A stretch of 30,557 nt of DNA. Origin: an uncultured Clostridia bacterium (lineage in GTDB: Bacteria > Bacillota > Clostridia > TANB77 > CAG-508). Below are positions 7,603 through 14,244 of the stretch, in pieces. Position 1 is the first letter of the stretch. Each line of letters starts with the position of its first letter. The position numbers and the translations under genes are program-made. The stretch covers positions 1-30,557 of the forward strand of contig CAPXSA010000018.1 of assembly GCA_948735595.1 (NCBI GenBank), given 5' to 3'. The notes beneath the pieces are model-generated. The model did no database searches. It was given only the letters and a program-made list of their open reading frames with translations, and was not told the DNA's origin.

Positions 7603-7719
7603 TCATACCAAGCCAATGTTTTCTTTTTTACTTATATTTTTTCTATAGTCTTTTTCATTTAATTTACGTATATTTTCTAAAGTCTTTTTTAAGACTTCTA
7701 AATCAATTATTATTTCCAT
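7603..7719 (-). CDS. Possible 38-residue Lys-rich peptide overlapping the zot end
   Basis: A frame starting with ATG inside the last codons of zot and ending at TGA 7603-7605. It begins MEIIIDLEVLKKTLENI and is predicted helical and charged. It fills an otherwise empty part of a tightly packed phage operon. No good ribosome site is seen, so translation would depend on coupling to zot. Uncertain. Confidence 0.3.
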   Translation of the reverse strand: MEIIIDLEVLKKTLENIRKLNEKDYRKNISKKENIGLV

Positions 7720-8416
7720 ATAAACTAGTACCAGACGAACCTTTCCACTCTAACGAGTACCTTTTCATTTTAGCATACGTATCATAAGAGTTATAGAGTG
7801 TTGGAGAATGGAACCAAAAGAATAACTTAGTAGTATCAAATTTTAACTCTCCGTCAACTTCTCTAGCAGTCTCCCCATTCACAAGCCTATTAATTTGTAA
7901 ACACCCAAGAATGTTTTTACAGATAACAACATTCTTTATCTGCTCCCTAAGAGGTTTTGCCATTCTCATATAGACTTGAGAAGTTCCAACAATATGCTTA
8001 CGTTGTTTTCGCTGTTGAGAAATCTCAACCATAACTTCGATTGGAACATTTTTACTTTCTAAAGAATTAAATTCAAGATGTATTTCATCTATAAAATAAA
8101 TAACCCCAAATTCTCCATTTTCATACTTAGTAAGGCTTTCAATACCCTCATATGGGACAACCGCTGTATGAGCGGGAAGCCCATTTATTTTAGTATTAGT
8201 AACCAAAATTGCACGAGGATACTCTATACAAAGTTTTTTTATATATTGAACAGCTGAGAGTGTTTTCCCAGAACCTTGACTTCCACAAAAGACCAATAAG
8301 CCCTCTGGGTCAAAATAATCTGGGTGTTCCTTAGTAAATTTATTTCTATATTTCAAAACATCCAATACGTGCTTAGGGTTCAATGAACCTTCTAGCATTG
8401 ATAAATCGAAACTCAT
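7703..8416 (-). CDS. zot: Inovirus assembly ATPase, Zot/pI family
   Basis: 237 residues. A P-loop GSQGSGKT (45-52) follows LLVFC. Walker B is VIYFIDEIH (105-113). QQRKQRKHIVGTSQ further on resembles the sensor segment of the Zot/FtsK-HerA group. pI/Zot drives extrusion of the filament through the cell envelope and is the hallmark gene of inoviruses. Unlike classical pI, I see no clear membrane segment, and the protein ends Gly/Asn-rich, so membrane attachment may come from one of the small partner peptides. ATG at 8416 lies inside the end of the preceding gene, with GGTGG upstream. Confidence 0.85.
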   Translation of the reverse strand: MSFDLSMLEGSLNPKHVLDVLKYRNKFTKEHPDYFDPEGLLVFCGSQGSGKTLSAVQYIKKLCIEYPRAILVTNTKINGLPAHTAVVPYEGIESLTKYENGEFGVIYFIDEIHLEFNSLESKNVPIEVMVEISQQRKQRKHIVGTSQVYMRMAKPLREQIKNVVICKNILGCLQINRLVNGETAREVDGELKFDTTKLFFWFHSPTLYNSYDTYAKMKRYSLEWKGSSGTSLYGNNN

Positions 8417-8630
8417 CTGTTAAAACACCACCTTTAGTAACAAAATAACCAACAAGAAAATTATGATAATTCTTAGCAAGTTTTTTGAAGTGAAATTCAA
8501 AAATAGACTTGCCTTCTTTAGAACAAAAGCCAACCTTCTCATATTTCCTTTCACAACTCTTATTATCTCCCACATAAGCACCCCACATTAAAATAATAAA
8601 AAGCGAGAAGATAAATTCCCCCCGCAACAC
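8373..8630 (-). CDS. Small phage protein upstream of zot
   Basis: Up to 85 residues with a hydrophobic start (EFIFSLFIILMWGAYVGDN) and a basic, aromatic remainder, ending in RFINARRFIEP inside the zot start region. The start is uncertain: GTG at 8630 would be followed at codon 3 by CGG, the codon that marks frame breaks elsewhere here, while the CGGGGGGAA itself looks like part of a ribosome site. A later start at the internal ATG (MWGAYVGDN, residue 15) is possible. Function unknown; it sits between the coat and assembly genes. Confidence 0.5.
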   Translation of the reverse strand: MLRGEFIFSLFIILMWGAYVGDNKSCERKYEKVGFCSKEGKSIFEFHFKKLAKNYHNFLVGYFVTKGGVLTDEFRFINARRFIEP

Positions 8631-8676
8631 CCTGACAACAAATGTAAAATTATTTTATCTTTAGTAAATCTTTAAA

Positions 8677-8877
8677 CTAAGCAGAGATTTTTCCCTTCAT
8701 AACCGCTTTTTTGAAGATAGAAATACCTTTTCTAACTCCAAACCACATTAAAACAAATCCCATACCAACTCCAACTACGCCAGCGATTATACCAACAATC
8801 TGACCGGGAGTAATTGAACCAGTAAGAGCGTCTGTTAATGGTTTAATTGTTTCAGCGATACCAACAGCATTTTCCAT
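8677..8877 (-). CDS. Inovirus major coat protein (pVIII-like)
   Basis: 66 residues in the three zones typical of filamentous coat proteins: an amphipathic N-terminal part with acidic residues (MENAVGIAETIKPLTDALTG), a Gly/Val-rich membrane segment (about 27-48), and a basic C-terminus (VRKGISIFKKAVMKGK) that would face the DNA. There is no cleavable signal peptide. A strong ribosome site (GGAGGG) precedes ATG 8877, and intergenic space is left on both sides, both suiting the most abundant virion protein. Sequence likeness to a named coat protein was not established. Confidence 0.75.
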   Translation of the reverse strand: MENAVGIAETIKPLTDALTGSITPGQIVGIIAGVVGVGMGFVLMWFGVRKGISIFKKAVMKGKISA

Positions 8878-8927
8878 ACTTTTTCCCTCCTCTTTTCTTT
8901 TGTATTTATATTATTTTAAATAATATA

Positions 8928-9230
8928 CTAGTTTTTCTTTTGTACTTGTGTAAAATCAACAATAGCAACTTTACAAGAATTATTTCCTAAAGTAACATCA
9001 AAAATAAGATTAATTCTATCGTATGCTTTCAACGCCTTAAATCTAGTGAATAATCCTACATTATCTCCAGAAAATTTGACTTTTCTTTCTTGAAAATCGC
9101 CTTCTACTTCTTCGTCAAAACGCACTATATAAGCCTTCGGATAAGCAATCTCTTGACCTTTATCATTTTTGAATACACCTGATGCTCTTTCCTCAATTCC
9201 TTTAAATATTACTTCATTATTACATTTCAT
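8928..9230 (-). CDS. Phage single-stranded DNA-binding-like protein (pV-like)
   Basis: 100 residues with an alternating beta pattern suggesting an OB fold (AYIVRFDEEVEG, RKVKFSGDNV, INLIFDVTLG, CKVAIVDF). In inoviruses the gene before the major coat protein often encodes the pV protein that coats progeny single strands. The ATG at 9230 overlaps the end of the preceding gene (ATGAAATGTAA), implying coupling. A GTG at 9245 would add GKRKM. Assigned from size, fold pattern and position. Confidence 0.55.
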   Translation of the reverse strand: MKCNNEVIFKGIEERASGVFKNDKGQEIAYPKAYIVRFDEEVEGDFQERKVKFSGDNVGLFTRFKALKAYDRINLIFDVTLGNNSCKVAIVDFTQVQKKN

Positions 9231-9423
9231 CTTTCTTTTCCCCACTTTCTTCTATTTTTATTTTTCCGTGTAAATCTACAAGTTTATCAAACAATTTTTG
9301 AGTTTCTTTCACATCTACCAACTTACTTTCTATTTCAGCAGACAACATATCTATAGAACCTATTAACACACTATATAGTAAAACATTTTCTTCTTCCGTT
9401 AAAGAATTAAAATCATATTTCAT
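9220..9423 (-). CDS. Small acidic helical phage protein
   Basis: 67 residues (MKYDFNSLTEEENVLLYSVL, then coiled-coil-like heptads, then a charged tail EESGEKKDEM). ATG at 9423 follows AGGTGG with 7-nt spacing. It resembles the product of the gene before it in LT-x-EE-x-x-x-LLY near the start, so the two may be diverged duplicates. Function unknown; the early position suggests regulation or replication. Confidence 0.55.
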   Translation of the reverse strand: MKYDFNSLTEEENVLLYSVLIGSIDMLSAEIESKLVDVKETQKLFDKLVDLHGKIKIEESGEKKDEM

Positions 9424-9439
9424 AATATCTACCACCTGA

Positions 9440-9661
9440 CTATAATAAATTTTGTATTTTCAATATTAACAAATCAATTTTATCTAATTCCTTTTTACAG
9501 TCAATTAAACAATTATTTAAAATTTCTAAACTATATGAACTATTGCCTTTTATAGTTGAATTAAAAAATTGTATTTTTGTAATAATACCTTTTTTACGCT
9601 CATTTAAGCAATATAATAAGTCTGCTTTTTCCTCTGTAGTTAAAATCTCTATACTACGCAC
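9440..9661 (-). CDS. Small helical phage protein with an unusual start
   Basis: About 70-73 residues, predicted all-helical (LTTEEKADLLYCLNERK ... KELDKIDLLILKIQNLL). The only standard start, GTG at 9661, overlaps the AGGGGG ribosome site itself. With the spacing used by its neighbours, initiation would fall on ATA at 9652, giving M-E-I-L-T-T-E-E, which aligns with the next gene product. So either GTG with a poor site or a non-standard ATA start. It overlaps the stop of the preceding gene. Confidence 0.5.
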   Translation of the reverse strand: MRSIEILTTEEKADLLYCLNERKKGIITKIQFFNSTIKGNSSYSLEILNNCLIDCKKELDKIDLLILKIQNLL

Positions 9662-9830
9662 CCCCTGACTTATTTTTTAATGGTTTAACATGTTTTAGAT
9701 ACCAAGATTTTGTACGATAAAACTTACAATTCTGGCATTCAATATCCATTAGTGCAGAACATTTACAATAACCTTGCTTTTCAACATAAGCAAAACAGTC
9801 TGTCCTATATTCTTTTTCATTCTTATTCAT
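9654..9830 (-). CDS. 58-residue Cys-rich protein, first gene of the phage operon
   Basis: Starts MNKNEKEYRTDCFAYV and carries five or more cysteines (CFAY, YCKC, ECQNC) in a spacing that suggests one zinc knuckle, then a basic tail (KPLKNKSGGA). ATG 9830 is preceded by AGGGGG with 5-nt spacing. It is the first gene behind the repressed leftward promoter, so it is likely an early protein. Small Cys-rich proteins of this type occur in clostridial mobile elements, usually without known function. Confidence 0.6.
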   Translation of the reverse strand: MNKNEKEYRTDCFAYVEKQGYCKCSALMDIECQNCKFYRTKSWYLKHVKPLKNKSGGA

Positions 9831-9906
9831 ATGTACCCCCTGACTTTCAATTCGCCACTAGGAAAGACACGTCAGGTCATGTCCTTCCAAATAGCAAATC
9901 TTTCGC

Positions 9907-9962
9907 GTAACCTTATGGTTACGTTGTATTTACATTATAGAACCATTCGGTTACAATGTCAA
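9907..9962. promoter_or_regulatory. Divergent phage switch: two promoters and two operators
   Basis: Leftward promoter: TTGACA (9962-9957), 17-bp spacer, TATAAT (9939-9934), full consensus. Rightward promoter: TTTACA (9929-9934), 17-bp spacer, TACAAT (9952-9957), driving the repressor. Operator 1 is the palindrome GTAACC-TTAT-GGTTAC (9907-9922). Operator 2 is AGAACC-ATTC-GGTTAC (9939-9954), inside the spacers of both promoters. Their centres are 32 bp apart, about three helical turns. Binding by the adjacent XRE repressor is inferred. Confidence 0.85.
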
Positions 9963-9986
9963 TAGAAAAAGGAGATTTTTTTCAAT

Positions 9987-10208
9987 ATGTATTTAAAAAG
10001 ATTAAAAGAACTAAGAGAAAATAACAACGAAAAACAAGTTAGCATAGCCAATTTACTAAATATGAAACGTGAACAATACTCAAGGTATGAAACTGGTAAA
10101 AGAGATATCCCTTTAGACTGTTTAATTCAACTAGCAGACTTTTATAACACTAGCACAGACTACTTACTTGAGAGAACTAATAAAAAAGAATTCACAAAGG
10201 AGAAATAA
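9987..10208 (+). CDS. XRE/Cro-CI family phage repressor
   Basis: 73 residues, essentially one helix-turn-helix domain: LKELRENNNEKQVSIANLL with recognition region NMKREQYSRYETGKRDIP, then LIQLADFYNTSTDYLLERT. It is transcribed away from the phage operon from a promoter overlapping the operators. AAAGGAGA precedes ATG 9987. By position it is the immunity or lysogeny repressor that controls both its own promoter and the leftward promoter. It has no cleavage or oligomerisation domain, so induction by LexA-like self-cleavage is not expected. Confidence 0.85.
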   Translation: MYLKRLKELRENNNEKQVSIANLLNMKREQYSRYETGKRDIPLDCLIQLADFYNTSTDYLLERTNKKEFTKEK

Positions 10209-10240
10209 AATTAGTAAAAACATATAAATATAGCAAATAT

Positions 10241-10352
10241 TATGTATAGTATTTTATAAAAGTACATTTTATTTGCTTTTTTTTTCAATTAAAAAAGTAA
10301 TTTTCACAACAAATAACACAAATATAATAAAAATACAACAATACTATACATA
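10241..10352. repeat. 13-bp perfect inverted repeat near the right prophage end
   Basis: TATGTATAGTATT (10241-10253) and its exact inverse AATACTATACATA (10340-10352), 86 bp apart, between the repressor and the right attachment site. A weaker stem follows (AAAGTTG 10352-10358 with CAACTTT 10370-10376). They could be recombination accessory sites or the end structure of the repressor transcript. Confidence 0.5.
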
Positions 10353-10453
10353 AAGTTGTTTTCTTATAGCAACTTTTAAAAAGCAAAAAAATAAAAGTTG
10401 ATACACTTTTGACAACTTTTTACAATAATTGTATATTTCTTCTTATATTACGC

Positions 10454-10472
10454 AACTTACATTTTGCGCAAT
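10454..10472. other. Candidate right attachment site
   Basis: Exact 19-bp copy of 3875-3893 (AACTTACATTTTGCGCAAT). The 6-bp centre and the right arm match the left site. The left arm differs (ATTACGCAA, two bases shorter), as expected when one half of the junction comes from the phage and the other from the chromosome. Confidence 0.65.
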
Positions 10473-10547
10473 TGTCCGTATGAAAAATTAAAGGTATTTC
10501 CTATTATCCTTCATACCTCTTTCCTCTTATTATTCCCTTTTTAGCGT

Positions 10548-10750
10548 TCTTAATTATCCTTTAATAATTCATCTATAGTAATATTAAAAAAATTACTTAT
10601 TGTAATTATATTTTTATTATTGGGACATGTTTTTCAATTTTCCATTTAGCAACAGTAATTCTTGAAACATTTATTTTTTCTGCAAATTGTTCTTGAGTAC
10701 GATTTTTCTTTTTTTCTCATTTCTTTAATTTTCTCTGAAATTTTCATATT
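10548..10750 (-). pseudogene. Decayed XRE-family regulator
   Basis: Reading leftward from ATG 10750 gives MKISEKIKEMRKKEK. The helix-turn-helix core (RTQEQFAEKINVSRITVAKW) is in another frame, and the tail (NNKNIITISNFFNITIDELL) is reached after a second shift. Both breaks lie near A-runs and neither involves CGG, so this is ordinary decay, in contrast to the three CGG breaks elsewhere. It lies outside the attachment repeats. Confidence 0.7.
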
Positions 10751-10852
10751 AATATTACGTCCTCTCTCCTATTTCACAAAAAATATTTCTTTACAATTTT
10801 AAACGAATATGTTAAAATTTATTTAATTTCACAAAAGAAAGGAGTAATAAAT

Positions 10853-11392
10853 ATGTACTTTTGGTTAATACTAGGAGTTATCCTAATTATAATAGTTGGT
10901 ATTGTAGATAAAGCTATAACACGTAATAATAGTAATAATATGCAAAGTACTCCTACAGCTAATGTTGAATATGATTTATCTAAATATGAAAGTAAACAAT
11001 ATGTAATGACACAAACTGAATTAATTTTTTATAGAGAGTTAAAAAAGATAACAGATGAACTAGAATTATCTATTTTTCCTCAAGTTGACCTTGAACGAAT
11101 TATTCAAGTTAAAGATAATAATAATTCTGATAGAAATAGAATTAAATCAAGAAGCATTGACTTTACAATAGTTAATAATAAAAATTGTAAAATAATCAGT
11201 TGTATTGAATTAGATGATTACACTCACAATAGAGAAAGTGCAAAAAAAGCAGATAGCTTTAAAAATGATTTATTTCAAAAAGTAGGTATTCCATTACATA
11301 GAATAAAAGTATTAAATAGTTATAATTTAGAAGAAATTAAAAGTACATTACAATGCGATATACAACTTTTAAAGAAGAACAATTGCATCTAA
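10853..11392 (+). CDS. Membrane-anchored DUF2726 protein
   Basis: 179 residues: an N-terminal membrane segment (about 2-22), a short linker, then a DUF2726-type domain (about 50-170). The pattern RSIDFTIV ... ISCIELDDYTHN ... FKNDLFQKVGIPLHRI resembles the PD-(D/E)XK nuclease-like core (Asp, then E-x-D) found in that family. AAAGGAGT precedes ATG 10853. The biological role of DUF2726 proteins is not established. It lies just outside the prophage, beside the decayed regulator, so it may be cargo of an older element. Confidence 0.7.
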   Translation: MYFWLILGVILIIIVGIVDKAITRNNSNNMQSTPTANVEYDLSKYESKQYVMTQTELIFYRELKKITDELELSIFPQVDLERIIQVKDNNNSDRNRIKSRSIDFTIVNNKNCKIISCIELDDYTHNRESAKKADSFKNDLFQKVGIPLHRIKVLNSYNLEEIKSTLQCDIQLLKKNNCI

Positions 11393-11440
11393 TAAGCAAA
11401 AATGACAAAATAAAAAGTTGTTTTTATGCATTGCTAATAA

Positions 11441-11462
11441 AAGAGTAGGTTGCCCTACTCTT
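11441..11462. terminator. Terminator downstream of rho
   Basis: AAGAGTAGG (11441-11449), loop TTGC, CCTACTCTT (11454-11462). On the minus strand it is followed by TTATT. It lies 4 nt past the rho stop and may also stop transcripts from the DUF2726 gene. Confidence 0.75.
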
Positions 11463-11466
11463 CGTT

Positions 11467-12834
11467 CTATTTTACATTCTTTAAAAATAATGCCATCTTT
11501 TCTAAAAACTCTTGGTTTGTCTTAGTCGCCATGATTTCTGTAATTAGTTCTTCTGTTATGTCTGCAACGGACATTGTTGACATTGCTTTTCTTAAAGCAA
11601 ATACTGTTTCTAATTCTTTTGGAGCTAGTAATAATTCTTCACGTCTAGTACCAGATTTATTAATATCAATTGCTGGGAAAATTCTCTTTTCAGACAACTT
11701 TCTGTCTAAATGCACTTCCATATTACCTGTTCCTTTGAACTCTTCAAAGATTACATCATCCATTCTGCTTCCTGTTTCAATTAAGGCTGTGGCTAAAATA
11801 GTTAAGCTTCCCCCATTTTCTATGTTTCTTGCTGCTCCAAAGAATTTTTTAGGCTTGTGTAAGGCGCTTGGATCCAAACCTCCTGATAATGTTCTACCAG
11901 AAGATGGAATAACTAAGTTATATGCCCTTGCCAAACGAGTAATACTATCTAATAAGATAACAACATCTTTCTTTTGCTCTGTTAGTCTTTTTGCTCTTTC
12001 TAATACCATTTCTGCTACTTTTACATGATGTTCAGGAAGTTCATCAAAGGTAGAATAGATAACATCTCCATTAATACTTCTTCTCATATCTGTTACTTCT
12101 TCAGGACGTTCATCAATTAATAGTACAATTAATTCTACTTCTGGGTTGTTAGTAGTAATACTATTTGCTATCTTCTTAAGAAGTGTTGTTTTTCCAACCT
12201 TTGGTGGTGCAACAATCATACCTCTTTGTCCCTTTCCAATCGGTGACATTAAGTCAATAATTCTCATAGCATATTCTGTTGGAACTGTTTCTAAACGTAT
12301 TCTTTCATTTGGATAAATTGGTATTAAATCATCAAATTTCGTTCTTCTATATGCCTTTTCAGGTGCTTCACCATTTACCTCACCTACATAAATAAGTGCT
12401 GGGAATTTCTCTCCTTCTTTTGGAAGCCTTGAAATACCTTTTATCTTGTCTCCCTTGTCCAATCTAAATCTTCTAATTTGAACAGGAGAAACATATACAT
12501 CCTTTGGTGTAGATAGATAGTTTTCACCTCTTAAAAAGCCATATCCATCTGGTAATACTTCTAAAATACCTTCTACAATTTGGTCATCTGCATTTGTTAC
12601 TTTATATCCGCCTTCAGTATCATCATTGGAATTTCCTTTAGTTTCTGTACCAATAGCATTATTGTCCCCTTCCAAATTTTCTGCCTCTACATTTACTTCT
12701 GCTTGTCCCGATACTTCTTCTAAGTTAGATAATTCTTGAATCAACTCCTCTTTTTTCATCTTTGAAGTATTTTTTACTCCTCTCTCTTTTGCCATTTGAC
12801 GTAATTCTACTAGCGTACAATTTTCAAACTCCAT
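11467..12834 (-). CDS. rho: Transcription termination factor Rho
   Basis: 455 residues: an N-terminal SAP-like Rho_N segment (1-36), a variable acidic linker (40-80), the RNA-binding cold-shock-like domain with GYGFLR (97-102), then the RecA-type helicase with Walker A APPKVGKTT (209-217), the segment LIVLLIDERPEEV (Walker B and neighbours), and the conserved ARAYN and SGG loops. It is a hexameric RNA helicase that releases RNA polymerase from untranslated RNA. GGGGGC precedes ATG 12834. It is separated from the DivIC-like gene by a hairpin. Confidence 0.97.
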   Translation of the reverse strand: MEFENCTLVELRQMAKERGVKNTSKMKKEELIQELSNLEEVSGQAEVNVEAENLEGDNNAIGTETKGNSNDDTEGGYKVTNADDQIVEGILEVLPDGYGFLRGENYLSTPKDVYVSPVQIRRFRLDKGDKIKGISRLPKEGEKFPALIYVGEVNGEAPEKAYRRTKFDDLIPIYPNERIRLETVPTEYAMRIIDLMSPIGKGQRGMIVAPPKVGKTTLLKKIANSITTNNPEVELIVLLIDERPEEVTDMRRSINGDVIYSTFDELPEHHVKVAEMVLERAKRLTEQKKDVVILLDSITRLARAYNLVIPSSGRTLSGGLDPSALHKPKKFFGAARNIENGGSLTILATALIETGSRMDDVIFEEFKGTGNMEVHLDRKLSEKRIFPAIDINKSGTRREELLLAPKELETVFALRKAMSTMSVADITEELITEIMATKTNQEFLEKMALFLKNVK

Positions 12835-12937
12835 ATTTGCCCCCTATTTTATTTAATTTATGTTTATTTTAATTTGGAAATAATAGATATAACCCTATGA
12901 TTTTAAATATAATAAAGATAAATAATATATACTAGAC

Positions 12938-12962
12938 AAAGAGGCAACTAAAATGCCTCTTT
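12938..12962. terminator. Hairpin between the divIC-like gene and rho
   Basis: AAAGAGGCA (12938-12946), 7-nt loop, TGCCTCTTT (12954-12962). The T-rich tail is better on the plus strand; on the minus strand, the direction of the genes, it is only TTTGTCT. It may attenuate read-through from the upstream gene into rho. Confidence 0.5.
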
Positions 12963-12966
12963 TATT

Positions 12967-13248
12967 TTATTTACTAATATCAATGTATACTCTTTCATTT
13001 GGTAAATACATATCTAGCTTTTCTCTTGCCACTTCTTCAATATATTCTTTTGAATTAATATTCTCCTTTGTGGCTTTCAATTCTTCTTGTTGCTCTTTTG
13101 CTTCTGCAATTTGCTCAGAATAACGATTTTGGTCTGCTTGATACGCATTTAACATTTTTTGTTGTGTAAAAAAAGTATAAACGACATATATAATAATTCC
13201 TATTAACAAAATATTTTTTAACAAACTCTTATTTTTGATATTTTTCAT
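12967..13248 (-). CDS. DivIC/FtsB-like septum formation initiator
   Basis: About 93 residues: a basic cytoplasmic start (MKNIKNKSLLK), one membrane segment (about 11-27), a coiled coil rich in Gln, Glu and Lys (about 30-66), and the family's C-terminal motif EEVAREKLDMYLPNERVYID. Such proteins form the divisome bridge with FtsL and DivIB. ATG 13248 has AAGGAAG at good spacing; an upstream start at 13266 is possible. It sits directly after yabQ, as in many Firmicutes (yabP-yabQ-divIC). Confidence 0.85.
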   Translation of the reverse strand: MKNIKNKSLLKNILLIGIIIYVVYTFFTQQKMLNAYQADQNRYSEQIAEAKEQQEELKATKENINSKEYIEEVAREKLDMYLPNERVYIDISK

Positions 13249-13336
13249 CTGTGCTTCCTTAATCAAATTTATGATATGATTATAACATACCTTATATATT
13301 TTTTCTACATTTTCTGTAAAATTCCTTCTTTTTATT

Positions 13337-13819
13337 TCAATTTTTATTTATTTCCGTAAGCTTTTTGTTGCTTTTTGTAAAATTATGTAAGTTTTTATGA
13401 ATAGATTGAATTCCTACCTTTCCTTTTTTAGTTATAAATAAAATAGGTTTTATAAAAATTACTTTTACAATTTTTTCTATAAAATGAATAGGATAGGATA
13501 AAATCTTCTTAAAAAATAGAATAATGGTTACAGAAGACTTTACAAAAAGCTTACTAAGTGCCAACATATAAATCACAATACCTATTAAAATTCCAATAAA
13601 TACATAGCTTCTAATTTCTCCATGATTAAAAGTAAATATAGAAAATAGCATCATGCTACCTGCTAATATCCAAAACAAGGCATCTTGTATGTATGTAATC
13701 CAATCTGAAGTATGAAAACTCTTTCTTAATATTCTAAATATATCAAATAGGAATCCTATCAAAATTCCTGTTATAATGAATATCCCTAAGCAAAATAGTT
13801 GGTTATAAACTTCTTGCAC
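13337..13819 (-). CDS. yabQ: Spore cortex protein YabQ
   Basis: 160 residues with about four membrane segments, starting with the family's typical QEVYNQLFCLGIFIITGILI-like helix and FDIFRILRK motif, then a basic tail. YabQ is needed for spore cortex formation and lies in the forespore membrane. Start is GTG 13819 with GGAGGG 7 nt upstream. It follows yabP and precedes the DivIC-like gene, the conserved order, which supports a spore-forming host. Confidence 0.85.
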   Translation of the reverse strand: MQEVYNQLFCLGIFIITGILIGFLFDIFRILRKSFHTSDWITYIQDALFWILAGSMMLFSIFTFNHGEIRSYVFIGILIGIVIYMLALSKLFVKSSVTIILFFKKILSYPIHFIEKIVKVIFIKPILFITKKGKVGIQSIHKNLHNFTKSNKKLTEINKN

Positions 13820-13847
13820 TTCTCTTCCCTCCTTTTTGCTTTACTAC

Positions 13848-14243
13848 TTATTTGAATATTTTATTTAAAAAGCCTCCACCTTTTTCCATATTTTCTTTTT
13901 CACTATATGCTAATTGAAAAATCTCTCCATCTACGGTGACTTCTGAAGTATCAAGACTCAATTTATTAATTCTCAAATTTTCACCTTTTACAGTAAGAAG
14001 TCCCAATTCTGTTTCTAAAATTACAATTTGGTCATCGAAGCTTAAAACATCTAATACCCCCGAGATGTTTAATTTTTCTCTGTTTTCCAAAACAATATTT
14101 TGAATTACATTTGTCATGCTTGACATTGTTTTTCTCTCATCTATTGGCATTTGTACCACTCCTTCAAAAATAAGTCTAATCTTATTATATTCAGTCCTTG
14201 TCTTATTTAGAACTATTTTCTTTACTTTTTGTCTATTAGGCAT
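13848..14243 (-). CDS. yabP: Sporulation protein YabP
   Basis: 131 residues from ATG 14243, 1 nt after the aspartokinase stop. The core (NREKLNISGVLDVLSFDDQIVILETELGLL cut here, ending near LTVKGENLRINKL) is the YabP/YqfC fold, with the typical L-x-V-x-G-x-x-L-x-I-x-x-L. YabP works with YabQ in spore cortex assembly. It has an N-terminal extension of about 45 residues beyond the usual family start and an internal ATG (MPIDERKTMSS). There is little ribosome-site sequence, so it is likely coupled to the kinase gene. Confidence 0.75.
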   Translation of the reverse strand: MPNRQKVKKIVLNKTRTEYNKIRLIFEGVVQMPIDERKTMSSMTNVIQNIVLENREKLNISGVLDVLSFDDQIVILETELGLLTVKGENLRINKLSLDTSEVTVDGEIFQLAYSEKENMEKGGGFLNKIFK

Positions 14244-14244
14244 A

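Larger units (their letters stand above)
3875..10472 (-). mobile_element. Inovirus (filamentous phage) prophage, about 6.6 kb
   Basis: Between two exact 19-bp repeats lies a compact block of overlapping small genes reading leftward, plus one divergent repressor. It has the inovirus hallmarks: a Zot/pI-type ATPase, a short coat-like peptide with one membrane segment and a basic tail, a small ssDNA-binding-like protein, a secreted protein with a C-terminal anchor (pIII-like), further small membrane peptides, a rolling-circle type Rep and a hairpin-rich intergenic region. Size fits the family. No integrase is encoded inside, which with dif-like ends suggests host Xer-dependent integration. No pIV secretin is seen, as expected for a host with one membrane. 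Confidence 0.85.

Noticed and set aside
8622..8630. CGG at codon 3 of the 8373-8630 frame as another frameshift site
   Set aside because: The start of that gene is uncertain; the CGG may lie in the ribosome-binding region and not be translated.
10548..10750. A fourth CGG-type frameshift in the broken XRE regulator
   Set aside because: Its two frame breaks lie near A-runs, differ in direction and contain no CGG, so ordinary decay explains them.
11450..12028. Long rightward frame opposite rho
   Set aside because: It is antisense to conserved Rho motifs and has no ribosome site; an artefact of codon composition.
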